From contig JACQZY010000007.1 in the NCBI GenBank assembly GCA_016213645.1, positions 124,001 through 188,000 of the forward strand: DNA of 64,000 nucleotides. The letters run 5' to 3'. Below are positions 25,783-33,531 of this stretch, piece after piece (within the stretch, counting starts at the first letter, position 1; every line of letters starts with the position of its first letter). The notes beneath the pieces were generated by a model. It worked only from the letters and a program-made list of their open reading frames with translations. It did not search any database and had not been told where the DNA came from. The DNA is from Actinomycetota bacterium. GTDB taxonomy: Bacteria > Actinomycetota > Thermoleophilia > Solirubrobacterales > JACPNS01. The translations under genes were made by a program, and so were the position numbers.

Positions 25783-26319
25783 CTAAACCTCCACAAGTTC
25801 AAGTTCGATTTCGAGCCTGACTTCGTTTCCAAGAACTGGTTCACCGCCGGGCAACTCCATCTGCCAGTTCAAACCGAAATCCGTGCGGTCGATCGCTGCG
25901 TGCAGGCTGACGGCCATACTGCGTCCACCGTACGCGTTCTCGAACGGCTCGCCGATCTTGCCGCGAACGGTCAGGGGACGGCGCTCGCCGCGAATCGTCA
26001 GTTCGCCGGCGACCACCGCTTCGCCATCTTCGTAGTCGACCTCACCGGAAACAAAATCGAGCGTCGGATGACGCTCGGCGTCGAGGAACTCCGGCGACAG
26101 CACGTGACCGCGCATTTGCGGATCCGCCAGATCAATGCTTTCAACTCGCACGGAACCGGTGACCGACAAGCCGCTCGGTCCGTATTCGAGCTTGGCCTCT
26201 ACGTCCTCAAAACCCCCGCGAAACGTGCTCGCCGAGTTGTGTTCGACCTCGAATCGGGCCGATGAATGCGTTTTGTCGAGGGCCCAAAGGCCAGTTGACT
26301 GTTGTTGCGTCGTGCTCAT
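25783..26319 (-). CDS. YceI family lipocalin-like protein
   Basis: 178 residues, start MSTTQQQSTGLWALDKTHSS, with GAGGAG just upstream of the ATG at 26319. The YceI pattern is W.LD..HS...F.V.H (~10-26), then FRGGFEDVEAKLEYG, a central HPTLDFVSGEVDYEDG, RPLTVRGKIGEPFENAYGG and a late RTDFGLNW. YceI proteins form a barrel that binds isoprenoids or other lipophiles such as polyprenyl or quinone-like molecules. There is no signal peptide, so it is cytoplasmic. It heads a two-gene unit with the FMN reductase, and two palindromes identical in architecture to one upstream of tetR lie in its promoter region. Confidence 0.92.
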   Translation of the reverse strand: MSTTQQQSTGLWALDKTHSSARFEVEHNSASTFRGGFEDVEAKLEYGPSGLSVTGSVRVESIDLADPQMRGHVLSPEFLDAERHPTLDFVSGEVDYEDGEAVVAGELTIRGERRPLTVRGKIGEPFENAYGGRSMAVSLHAAIDRTDFGLNWQMELPGGEPVLGNEVRLEIELELVEV

Positions 26320-26419
26320 CTTGTAACTCCTCATCGCTCAATGGCTGTACGCCGGGGCGCCGCGAGCGCCCTGTTCAGGCAGTGGAACTGATGCTTCGAG
26401 CGCCACTACCGGGATATAA

Positions 26420-26433
26420 CGGACCGTAGTCCG
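26420..26433. promoter_or_regulatory. TetR operator candidate, CGGAC-N4-GTCCG
   Basis: CGGAC CGTA GTCCG, a perfect 5+5 palindrome with a 4-bp spacer, about 100 bp upstream of yceI. It has the same arms as the sites at 26452 and 27194. Confidence 0.7.
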
Positions 26434-26451
26434 GTTCAGTAATCAGTGTAG

Positions 26452-26465
26452 CGGACGACGGTCCG
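26452..26465. promoter_or_regulatory. TetR operator candidate, CGGAC-N4-GTCCG
   Basis: CGGAC GACG GTCCG, 32 bp (about three helical turns) from the first site. On the minus strand TACACT (a -10-like hexamer) lies between the two palindromes, so both could occlude RNA polymerase at yceI. Confidence 0.7.
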
Positions 26466-26551
26466 GTTTGTCGCGTTTAACCTGTCGCCGCCGGAATGCC
26501 CCGGATGCGGCGTTTCACGCTCACGCCGGCCGCACGCTGATTTACCAGCGA

Positions 26552-27187
26552 CTAGCGAGACAAGCCGGCGAGCATCTCGACGAGTCGTCGAAATCCGCCG
26601 CGCTGCCGCTGCTCGCTCAGCCCCTGGCCTCGCCAGTAGTTGACGATCTCGGCGCTGAGGGCCGCGAGCACAACGTCGGCCAGGTAGTCGGCGTCGAGCG
26701 CCGGATCGATCTCGCGCAGCAGTCCGTGGACGTGCGAGCGATAAGTGGGATAGATCGGACCCCGGAAACGGGCCATCGGCGCGCCGCTTTCGGCCGAAAG
26801 CAATAGGTCCCCCCAGGCCGCCATCCTTTCCAACACGCCCTCGCCAAAGGCGATCAGCCGTTCGACCGGCGGTGCTCCGGGACCCAGCGGTGCGGCACCA
26901 CGGATCAGCTGTTCCTGAAACTCACGCTCGCGCTCGTCGAGAATCGCGTGCGCCAGACCGCGGCGGTCACCGAATCGGCGGTAGAGCGTGCCCTTGCCCA
27001 CCTTGGCCGCCTCTGCAATTGCGTCCATCGAGACGTTTTCGGCGCCGTGGGCCTCGAAAAGCTTCTCCGCCACGGCCAGGATCTTGCGTCGGTTGCGGCG
27101 CGCGTCCGCTCGTTCGGACGGCTGCGCGCCAAGCACCGGAAGCTCGCGGTCCGGTTCGTCTTCGCCTATCAGCGTCAAGTCCGGCAT
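26552..27187 (-). CDS. TetR family transcriptional regulator
   Basis: 211 residues. The helix-turn-helix covers ~30-75: RRKILAVAEKLFEAHGAENVSMDAIAEAAKVGKGTLYRRFGDRRGLAHAIL. The ligand domain ends LSEQRQRGGFRRLVEMLAGLSR. The N-terminus has a 25-residue acidic extension. It lies upstream of yceI on the same strand. A GGAC-N4-GTCC palindrome abuts its own ATG, and two matching sites stand in front of yceI, so it probably represses itself and the yceI-FMN reductase pair. The inducer is unknown. Confidence 0.92.
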   Translation of the reverse strand: MPDLTLIGEDEPDRELPVLGAQPSERADARRNRRKILAVAEKLFEAHGAENVSMDAIAEAAKVGKGTLYRRFGDRRGLAHAILDEREREFQEQLIRGAAPLGPGAPPVERLIAFGEGVLERMAAWGDLLLSAESGAPMARFRGPIYPTYRSHVHGLLREIDPALDADYLADVVLAALSAEIVNYWRGQGLSEQRQRGGFRRLVEMLAGLSR

Positions 27188-27193
27188 ATGTTC

Positions 27194-27207
27194 AGGACGA
27201 TAGTCCG
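27194..27207. promoter_or_regulatory. TetR operator candidate at the tetR start
   Basis: AGGAC GATA GTCCG, the same architecture as the yceI sites with one outer mismatch, ending 7 bp before the tetR start codon at 27187. It suggests autoregulation. Confidence 0.65.
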
Positions 27208-27241
27208 TTTAACTTTCATTCGACGAGTGCCCGGTGTGCGG

Positions 27242-27270
27242 TTGACCGCACCGCCGCCGCGCTCTATGTT
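27242..27270 (+). promoter_or_regulatory. Sigma-70-type promoter TTGACC-17-TATGTT
   Basis: TTGACC at 27242-27247, a 17-bp spacer and TATGTT at 27265-27270, 52 nt before the ATG at 27322. It is the best consensus promoter in the window. AGGAGG at 27305 is the ribosome binding site. Confidence 0.65.
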
Positions 27271-27321
27271 TGTAACAGAGGCACGGATGCCCGGGGACGA
27301 ACTCAGGAGGACCAAGCTCAC

Positions 27322-29199
27322 ATGCGGACCACACTTCGCTCACGCGGCACTTCGCTGATTGCCGCCGCCACCGCGGTCGCGGTCGCCGCATTGCTGCTTG
27401 TTTGCGCGGCGAGTGCGCCGGCAGCGACCTTCTGCGTCAACGTCTCCGGCTGCGCCGGAGGACCGGGTAACAACTACGGCACCCTCGGCGCGGCACTGAC
27501 TGCGGCGTCCGGCTCGTCGGGCACCGACCGCGTGGAGATCGCGTCCGGCACTTACTCCGGGCCGTTCACGCTTGGCTCCACCAACCCAGTCGACATCGTC
27601 GGCGTCGGCGCGACCAGGCCGACACTCACGGCGCCGGCGGTGAACAACTCGCTCGTGCTGACGATGAACGCGGACGGTTCGAGCCTGAAAAACGTCGCCA
27701 TCGCGATTCCGGCGGCCGACGGCAACACCGGGCTGAGACTTGACAAGTGGACGAGCGTCGATGGCGTCTCCGTAACCGGCGCAGGCTCAACGAACGCGAT
27801 CGGCATATCCGTGAGCAGTCACAACTCGAGCATCCTCACCGGCCTCGACGTCAATCTCGACTGGGGTTCCGGCAATGATTCGACCGCGCTCTCGCTTTAC
27901 GCGGCAAACTCGGCGAAGGTCTACAACTCCTCGCTTCGAGGCTGCACGGCCGTTGCCGTCGACACGTCCAACAATGTGGACCTGCAACGCCTGCGCACGA
28001 TCGCCGACAACGGCGTGTTCTTCTGGAATTCAAGCGGCACGCTTTCCAGTTCGTTGCTGCGGTACTCCACCCCGGCGCTCAAGGGCTACCACTACGGCCT
28101 GCGCGTGAACAACACCAGCGGCGCCACGCAGACGGTCTATTCGGCCAACAACACGATTGCCGCAAACGGTGCGAACATCGCCTCGGGCGTCGTTTCGTCG
28201 GCATCCTCGCCGGGAACCAACAACTTCTACGTCAACAGCAACGCGATTACGGGCTTGAGCGCTTCCGCTTTTGTTGACGGCACCGGCACCAACAACGTGA
28301 GCGTCTCGTATTCACGCTACGACGTGGCCCCGCCATTGGCCGTAGGCGCGAGCAACGCGCTGCTGACCGGAGATTTCGGCTTCACCGACGCGGCCGGCGG
28401 CGACTACTCGCTTCGCCGCTCATCCTCACTGGTGGACGCGGGCGATCCCGGCACGATCTCAACAGGCGTGCTGCCGATTCCGTCCGCACTCGACCTGGCC
28501 GGGGAGAACCGCGAGGTCAACGCGATTGGAACCGACGCCGCCGCGCGCGACATCGGCGCCTACGAAGTGCAGAACGCCGCGCCGGTGGCGGCGATCAGCG
28601 TGCTCACGCCGAACCCGTCGACCAGCGCGCCGGTGAGTTTTTCGTCGGCCGGGTCCAGTGAACCCGACGGCGACGCGGTCAGCTATCTCTGGAGTTTCGA
28701 CGACGGCACGACGATTTCCACGCCCAACGCTCAGCGTTTGTGGAACGTAGCGGGCATCCAAACCGTGAGACTGACGGTGACCGATTCGACCGGTCTCTCA
28801 AACACTGCGTCGGTGCAGGTACGGATCGATCAGGGCAACGTTGTTATCGCTCTGCCGCGCACGAGTGCGAAGGTGGACCGCTCCGGCGCCTTCAAGTACA
28901 AAGTGACGTGCCCCGCCGAGGCGGCCGTGCAGTGCAGCGGCACGGTGACGTTCGTGACCAGTTCAAAGGTGGACCTCAAGAGCTTCGCGACGGCTTCGGC
29001 CAAGCGGAAGATCAAGGCGGGGCAGTTGGTGTTCACCGTCCGATCCGGCGCTTCGAAGACCTTCAGCGTGCGCACGTACCGAACCTTCCAGAAGGTGCTC
29101 AAACGCGAGCGCAAGGTGTCGTTGTCCGCCACTCTGACCGGCTCGGCTGCAAACGTCAGCCTGTCGGGCGGTCCGTCCAAGTTCACCGTAAAGCGCTGA
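27322..29199 (+). CDS. Secreted beta-helix plus PKD domain protein
   Basis: 625 residues from the ATG at 27322, which has AGGAGG upstream and starts a signal peptide (SLIAAATAVAVAALLLVCAASAPAA). Residues ~30-400 are Asn/Ser/Gly-rich right-handed beta-helix repeats (GASNALLTGDF, SYSRYDVAPP), with the domain-closing motif DAGDPG and AARDIGAYEV typical of such exoproteins. A PKD domain follows (~415-500: AAISVLTPNPSTSAPVSFSS, YLWSFDDGTT, VRLTVTDSTG). The C-terminal ~120 residues form a beta-rich domain with one Cys pair (VTCPAEAAVQC). Probably a surface carbohydrate-binding protein or lyase-like protein; no catalytic residues are identifiable. The frame is open upstream through the tetR region but without coding character. 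Confidence 0.88.
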   Translation: MRTTLRSRGTSLIAAATAVAVAALLLVCAASAPAATFCVNVSGCAGGPGNNYGTLGAALTAASGSSGTDRVEIASGTYSGPFTLGSTNPVDIVGVGATRPTLTAPAVNNSLVLTMNADGSSLKNVAIAIPAADGNTGLRLDKWTSVDGVSVTGAGSTNAIGISVSSHNSSILTGLDVNLDWGSGNDSTALSLYAANSAKVYNSSLRGCTAVAVDTSNNVDLQRLRTIADNGVFFWNSSGTLSSSLLRYSTPALKGYHYGLRVNNTSGATQTVYSANNTIAANGANIASGVVSSASSPGTNNFYVNSNAITGLSASAFVDGTGTNNVSVSYSRYDVAPPLAVGASNALLTGDFGFTDAAGGDYSLRRSSSLVDAGDPGTISTGVLPIPSALDLAGENREVNAIGTDAAARDIGAYEVQNAAPVAAISVLTPNPSTSAPVSFSSAGSSEPDGDAVSYLWSFDDGTTISTPNAQRLWNVAGIQTVRLTVTDSTGLSNTASVQVRIDQGNVVIALPRTSAKVDRSGAFKYKVTCPAEAAVQCSGTVTFVTSSKVDLKSFATASAKRKIKAGQLVFTVRSGASKTFSVRTYRTFQKVLKRERKVSLSATLTGSAANVSLSGGPSKFTVKR

Positions 29200-29307
29200 C
29201 AGCTGACCCGCTCGCGCCGTCCTCCGCCGAGCGGCCGAGATTTTGCGCTCAGACGGCCCTCCGGCCGAAAGCCGGGTGTCCGGGTGTCCGGGTGTTCGGG
29301 AAATCAG

Positions 29308-29380
29308 GGTGAGCGACGGGATTCGAACCCGCGACCGCCGCGACCACAACGCGGAGCTCTACCAGCTGAGCTACGCCCAC
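29308..29380 (-). tRNA. tRNA-His (GTG anticodon)
   Basis: Minus strand begins GTGGGCGTAGCTCAGCTGGT and ends CCCGTCGCTCACC. The acceptor stem GTGGGCG/CGCTCAC has one G-T pair, the anticodon loop is TTGTGGT with GTG, and the T arm is GGGTTCGAATCCC. C73 is the discriminator and position 29381 would supply the extra G at -1, both histidine identity elements. The CCA end is not encoded. Confidence 0.95.
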
Positions 29381-29457
29381 CATGAAAACGCGGCAAGGCC
29401 GCGATCGGCAGACATTCTAGATGCCGCGCCCGCGCAACCGCCGAAGCGGTGGCGGGG

Positions 29458-30366
29458 TCAACGGCAAGACCCGTGCCCGGCCTCCAACGTGGACCCGTCC
29501 TCCGCGACGAATCGCCACAGGTATCCGGTGCGACCAAGCGTCAACGAAAGCACCCCGAAACGGGAATCGATAAGTCCGCCGCTGTTGGAAACGCGCGCGT
29601 TTGCCTTGTAGAAGCTGCGCCCGCCGGCACCAGAGACGAACTGGCGAATGCCCGTGCGCGGTCGCACGACGCCGTTCTCGTCCTGCGGCTGAAACGCTTC
29701 CAAGTCGTGATCGTGTCCGCTCACCACGAACTCCGCGCCGCCTTTGCGCAGTTCTCGCCAAAGCGGAATAACCGACGGATTCGCGCCGTGCGCGCCCGAA
29801 CTGTAGAGCGGGTGATGCCAGATCGCCGCCACGCAGCGGCTGCTGTTGACGCGCAGATCCTGCCGCAGCCAGCGCACCTGTTGCGAACCGTCGTCGCAGG
29901 CCACAAACGAGCAGTTGGAATTGAGCGCGACAATGTGCCAGCCACCGGCCCGGAACGAGTAATAACCCTTGTCCGGCAAACCGGCCGAAGCACCGAAGTA
30001 GCCGTAATAGCCAGAGGCACCAGGCGTGTTGTATTCGTGATTGCCCGGGACCGGCCGCCAGATGTGGCGGAAGCGGCCCCACGAGGCGTTGAAGGACTGA
30101 TCGAAATTGCTGCGCTCGCCGTTGTCGTACTGCAGGTCACCGGCAAGCCAAAGCTGGTTCGGCTTCATTGCGGCAACGCGGTCGGCCACCTGCGAGTGAT
30201 GGCATTTGTCCGCCGTCGCCACGCGGCCGGCCGGACAGGCGATGTCGCCCACGGCGACGACCCTCACCGGCGAGGAGGAGGTTCTGGCCGCGGAGGCCTG
30301 CGAGACGAACGCAACAAGCGAAACTGCCGCAAGTAGCGCCGCGAGCGGAGTCCGGCGCGCATTCAT
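29458..30366 (-). CDS. Secreted metallophosphoesterase
   Basis: 302 residues. Signal peptide LAALLAAVSLVAFVSQASA. The calcineurin-like metal-binding motifs occur in order: GDIA (~41), GDLQYDN (~76), GNHEYN (~110), WHHPLYSSGAHG (~185) and SGHDHD (~222). A helical insert with Cys (CHHSQVADRV) follows the first motif. This resembles purple-acid-phosphatase-like exoenzymes of actinobacteria. It probably releases phosphate from extracellular esters. It is 77 bp from the tRNA-His gene. The ATG at 30366 has a poor ribosome binding site. Confidence 0.9.
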   Translation of the reverse strand: MNARRTPLAALLAAVSLVAFVSQASAARTSSSPVRVVAVGDIACPAGRVATADKCHHSQVADRVAAMKPNQLWLAGDLQYDNGERSNFDQSFNASWGRFRHIWRPVPGNHEYNTPGASGYYGYFGASAGLPDKGYYSFRAGGWHIVALNSNCSFVACDDGSQQVRWLRQDLRVNSSRCVAAIWHHPLYSSGAHGANPSVIPLWRELRKGGAEFVVSGHDHDLEAFQPQDENGVVRPRTGIRQFVSGAGGRSFYKANARVSNSGGLIDSRFGVLSLTLGRTGYLWRFVAEDGSTLEAGHGSCR

Positions 30367-30483
30367 AAGGATTGAATCGGCATTTCAAGCCGATTCCCCC
30401 AGTCGATCGGCCGAGAAAGTCGTCAAAAGGGCCAGACGACGCCGACAATCGTCCTAGCCGTCAATAATCTGATCTATGCACTC

Positions 30484-30556
30484 GCCCCGGTGGCCGAGTG
30501 GATTAGGCACGGGACTTCTAATCCCGTTGACGCGGGTTCGAATCCTGCCCGGGGCG
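30484..30556 (+). tRNA. tRNA-Arg (TCT anticodon)
   Basis: 73 nt, beginning GCCCCGGTGGCCGAGTGGAT and ending CCGGGGCG. The acceptor stem is GCCCCGG/CCGGGGC, the anticodon stem CGGGA/TCCCG encloses CTTCTAA with TCT, and the T loop is TTCGAAT. G is the discriminator; no encoded CCA. TTTT follows directly and may help termination. Confidence 0.93.
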
Positions 30557-30593
30557 TTTTGGTTGTGGTTGACGGTGTGAGCAGAAAGAGGGA

Positions 30594-31355
30594 CTAGCCC
30601 TCCACGTCTACCGCAGTCTCCATACGATTGAGCCGTTCGCGAATCTCCGGCGACACGCCGCCGTCATCGGCGCGCAGCACTGATGCGGCCATGCCCTGGG
30701 CGATCATGCGGCGGCCCTCGATGATCACGTCCGCCAGATCTTCGGGGGCCAGCACGAGCTGGTCGCGCCTCAGCGTCAGCGAGATCACTCCGTTCCACGC
30801 GGCCCACCAGAAGTACGCGGCCTTGTCCGGGTTGATGTCGTCGCGGAGGAAGCCCTGCTCGATACAGGAGGCGATCACCTCGGCAAGGCGCTCCCGCTGA
30901 CGGTTTCCGCGCTCCACGACCTGGCGGCCGATCGCTGTGTCGGCGGCAGCTTCGGGCACGTCTTCGTGCGGAATCATCAACATGCGGAAGTACGCGGGGT
31001 GGTCACGGAAAAACTGCAGGTATGCCTCGCCGATCGAGAAAACCTTTTCGAGGTCGGAAATCGCCTCGTTTTCGAGAATTGCGTCCAGGTACTTGGCCTC
31101 GATGTTCAGCGCGCGTTCCATCAGCGCCGCGTAGAGACCCTCTTTGTTCTCGAAGTGCACGTAAATCGAGCCGATCGAGACGTCGGCAAGGCGCGCTACT
31201 TCGCTGACCCGCGTGCCGTGATAGCCCTTGTCGATGAAGAGCTTTTCGGCGGCGTCGATGATCGCGTCGCGCGTAACGCGGTTGCGGCGCTGCGGAGTTT
31301 TACGCTGGGCGAGTGCCTCGGCGAACTCGGGTTCGATCGCAATTGAGCGGTTCAT
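30594..31355 (-). CDS. TetR family transcriptional regulator
   Basis: 253 residues from the ATG at 31355 (MNRSIAIEPEFAEALAQRKT). The helix-turn-helix lies at ~28-75: TRDAIIDAAEKLFIDKGYHGTRVSEVARLADVSIGSIYVHFENKEGLYAAL. The ligand domain has FSIGEAYLQFFRDHPAYFRMLMIP, the pattern of fatty-acid or xenobiotic-type regulators. An upstream open stretch to 31418 is not conserved. It is divergent from the cobalamin adenosyltransferase gene with a 150-bp gap holding a CACCAT-N8-ATGGTG palindrome. Confidence 0.9.
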   Translation of the reverse strand: MNRSIAIEPEFAEALAQRKTPQRRNRVTRDAIIDAAEKLFIDKGYHGTRVSEVARLADVSIGSIYVHFENKEGLYAALMERALNIEAKYLDAILENEAISDLEKVFSIGEAYLQFFRDHPAYFRMLMIPHEDVPEAAADTAIGRQVVERGNRQRERLAEVIASCIEQGFLRDDINPDKAAYFWWAAWNGVISLTLRRDQLVLAPEDLADVIIEGRRMIAQGMAASVLRADDGGVSPEIRERLNRMETAVDVEG

Positions 31356-31419
31356 CGTGTGCAGTAGTCCATATATTCCAGATGAAATCCGCTCAATTGG
31401 GAAAAAGGCGAATCTCATT

Positions 31420-31439
31420 CACCATACCACCAAATGGTG
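31420..31439. promoter_or_regulatory. Palindrome CACCAT-N8-ATGGTG, possible TetR operator
   Basis: A perfect 6+6 inverted repeat in the divergent promoter region. On the minus strand TATGGT, with TTGGAG 18 bp upstream, overlaps it, so a regulator bound here would block transcription of the tetR gene at 30594. Confidence 0.5.
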
Positions 31440-31505
31440 TCATGCTCCAAATCGTTGATCGCGGAGACTGCAGGGAACTCGGCAAGTAGGATCGAATCCA
31501 GGCGA

Positions 31506-32072
31506 ATGTCTGAGGTGAAGATCTACACACGCAAAGGCGACGACGGCACCACGGGTCTGTGGTACGGCGGCCGCGTGGCCAAGAACGATCCGCGCACGTC
31601 GGCGTACGGCGACGTCGACGAAGCGATCTCGCAGATCGCCGTGGCGCGCGCCGGCACCGCCGATACCCAACCCACGCTGCACGACGACCTCCTGGAGATG
31701 CAGCGATGCATGTTTATTGGCTGCGCTCAGCTGGCCACGCTGCCGGAACACGCACACAAGCTTGAGGCCGGCGTGACGCTTCTGACCGGTGAAATGATCG
31801 ACGCGCTCGAAGCGCGGATCGACTGGTACAAAGAGCGCGTGGAGCTTCCGCCGAAGTTCATCATCCCCGGCGGTACAGCGCTCTCGGCGCAGCTGGATGT
31901 GGCGCGCACCGTCGTTCGCCGTGCCGAACGGTCCGTCGTCGCGCTCAAGGAGGGCGGTGGGCTGCCCGATGAAACGGTTCTGCGGTATTTGAACCGCGCG
32001 AGCGACCTGCTCTTCGTGATGGCGCGGTTTGCCGACGAGCCGGACCCGGTCGTATTCGAGGGTCGCGGCTGA
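31506..32072 (+). CDS. Cob(I)yrinic acid a,c-diamide adenosyltransferase (PduO/MMAB type)
   Basis: 188 residues, start MSEVKIYTRKGDDGTTGLWY. The ATP-binding N-terminal motif is YTRKGDDGTTG, then NDPRTSAYGDVDEAISQI, a central helical bundle, and the C-terminal signature RRAERSVVALKEGG plus RYLNRASDLLFVMAR with the conserved Arg residues. It transfers adenosyl from ATP to cob(I)alamin to make coenzyme B12. Start at 31506 is preferred; the frame is open 72 nt upstream without conservation. No B12-dependent mutase is in the window. Confidence 0.95.
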   Translation: MSEVKIYTRKGDDGTTGLWYGGRVAKNDPRTSAYGDVDEAISQIAVARAGTADTQPTLHDDLLEMQRCMFIGCAQLATLPEHAHKLEAGVTLLTGEMIDALEARIDWYKERVELPPKFIIPGGTALSAQLDVARTVVRRAERSVVALKEGGGLPDETVLRYLNRASDLLFVMARFADEPDPVVFEGRG

Positions 32073-32088
32073 GCTGAAAGGAATGTTT

Positions 32089-32508
32089 ATGGCCAACGCA
32101 GCGAAATCCAACATCAAGCGTGCGCTCGCCAAGCGCACGGGTCACTTTGAGCACCTCGTCGAAGTGGGCGATCACCGCATCGCCACCGACGAACCGGTGG
32201 ACATGGGCGGCCAGAACGCCGGTCCCTCGCCGCAGGAACTTCTGGCCGCGAGCCTTGCGTCGTGCACCGCGACGACGATCGAAATGTATGCCAGCCATAA
32301 GGGCTGGGATGTGGGCGGCGTGAAGGTGAAGTGTGAATTTGAACCGGCTAAGCGAGGCGCGCCGACGACCTTCAACGTGGTGGTCTGCGTGCCGCCGGGA
32401 CTGGACGAAGAACAGACCCGCCGCGTGATGGAGATCGCGGCCAAGTGCCCTGTGCATCGCACGCTCGAGGGCGAGGTCATCTTCAACGAGACGATGATCG
32501 TGCAATGA
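32089..32508 (+). CDS. OsmC family peroxiredoxin-like protein
   Basis: 139 residues from the ATG at 32089 (GGA 6 nt upstream; an ATG at 32083 is too close to it). OsmC/Ohr fold with the two reactive Cys: C in LAASLASCTATTIEMYA (~58) and C in AAKCPVHRTLEG (~120). GGQNAGPSPQELLAA is the standard preceding block. It detoxifies organic hydroperoxides using thiols. It follows the adenosyltransferase by 16 bp and is probably co-transcribed with it. Confidence 0.92.
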   Translation: MANAAKSNIKRALAKRTGHFEHLVEVGDHRIATDEPVDMGGQNAGPSPQELLAASLASCTATTIEMYASHKGWDVGGVKVKCEFEPAKRGAPTTFNVVVCVPPGLDEEQTRRVMEIAAKCPVHRTLEGEVIFNETMIVQ

Positions 32509-32521
32509 GGCCGGTGGTGGT

Positions 32522-32585
32522 CGCGAGGCGAGTGCTCGGGTGAGCAGGGACGACGCGAGGCGAGTGCCACGGTGAGCAGGATCGG
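32522..32585 (+). repeat. 32-bp direct repeat, two copies
   Basis: Copies at 32522 and 32554, core CGCGAGGCGAGTG then GGTGAGCAGG. The second copy ends just before the GTG of the Nudix gene; each copy contains GTGAGCAGG, resembling the real start GTGAGCGGAG. Confidence 0.75.
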
Positions 32586-32603
32586 AGCGGGGAGATCGAT
32601 CCG

Positions 32604-33221
32604 GTGAGCGGAGCCGGTGATGCGCATGAACCTCCGCCCGCGCTCGATGAGTTGCTGGATTGCGTCGCGGGCGCGCTGCTGACCGTCGAAGAGTCCTTGG
32701 CGATGAACGCGCTTGGGCGCGATGCGGCCGTACTTATTCCGTTCAGGCCGGGTCCGCGCGGTGTGGACGTTGTGTTTACGAAGCGGCGTGACGACCTGCC
32801 GCACCACGCCGGGCAGATCTCTTTCCCCGGAGGACGGGCCGACGAGGCCGACACCGACCTGCTCGCAACCGCGCTGCGCGAATCGCAAGAGGAACTTGAG
32901 ATTCCACCGGAGTCGGTGCGCGTGATCGGCGCGCTGGAGCCGATTTCTACTTTCGTCAGTGATTTTGCGGTGTACCCGTTCGTGGGGCTGGTCGATCCGG
33001 ATGTGCCGCTGGTGCCGCATCCCGGCGAAGTCGACACCGTCTTTGAAGTGGAGTTGCGCACGCTCGCGGCGATGCGCGAGCGTCGCGAGATGCGGCGCGG
33101 CGGGATGACTTTCACTACTGAGGCCTATGAGACCGAGGGCGGGCTGGTCTGGGGCGTGACCGGGTACATCCTTGGCAGGCTGCTTGACCGTATTGAGGGA
33201 TGCCTGACCGGCGGCGCTTGA
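32604..33221 (+). CDS. Nudix hydrolase, CoA pyrophosphatase-like (NudL type)
   Basis: 205 residues, GTG start. The Nudix box GGRADEADTDLLATALRESQEELEI lies at ~75-99, with REsqEE intact. It is preceded by VVFTKRRDDLPHHAGQISFPGG, which closely follows the NuCoA motif (LLT.R...LR.H.GQ..FPGG) of CoA diphosphatases. Such enzymes split CoA or acyl-CoA into 3',5'-ADP and phosphopantetheine. A long open frame on the opposite strand is a shadow. The start codon choice is moderate because a 32-bp repeat sits upstream. Confidence 0.9.
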   Translation: MSGAGDAHEPPPALDELLDCVAGALLTVEESLAMNALGRDAAVLIPFRPGPRGVDVVFTKRRDDLPHHAGQISFPGGRADEADTDLLATALRESQEELEIPPESVRVIGALEPISTFVSDFAVYPFVGLVDPDVPLVPHPGEVDTVFEVELRTLAAMRERREMRRGGMTFTTEAYETEGGLVWGVTGYILGRLLDRIEGCLTGGA

Positions 33222-33294
33222 GGGATCGGTCATCGGCGGTCGCACCGGCGGCTGGGCGGCGGCGTCGGTGAGAGGCTGACCGGCCGATCGTCGC

Positions 33295-33444
33295 TCAGCG
33301 CATGTTCTCGGGCACGAACTCGGCGAGCGGGCCCACCCACTCGCATTCGGTGCACTCCATCAACGGCTCCTCGGGTGCGGAAGCGTCGTCATCTTCCGGC
33401 TCGAACGGCTTTACGTAGGGCGACATGCAGTTAGGGCAAAGCAT
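33295..33444 (-). CDS. Small zinc-ribbon-like protein (49 aa)
   Basis: ATG at 33444 gives MLCPNCMSPYVKPFEPEDDD, then an acidic linker and CTECEWVGPLAEFVPENMR. Two CxxC pairs (CPNC, CTEC) placed 26 residues apart indicate a single zinc ribbon. The high-GC third positions and the paired Cys make it a real gene despite its length. No ribosome binding site beyond GGGA next to the ATG. Function unknown; small zinc ribbons of this kind often bind nucleic acid or act as adaptors. Confidence 0.7.
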   Translation of the reverse strand: MLCPNCMSPYVKPFEPEDDDASAPEEPLMECTECEWVGPLAEFVPENMR

Positions 33445-33531
33445 TCCCGCAGCGTACACGTGCGGACTGCGGGTTGCGGGGCGACCGCGATTCCGCGCGC
33501 CGTCGCGGATTCCCGACGCGGGAAGGTTTGC

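Noticed and set aside
32172-33245. 357-codon minus-strand ORF opposite OsmC and Nudix genes
   Set aside because: Crosses two well-supported genes and their intergenic repeat; no family motif.
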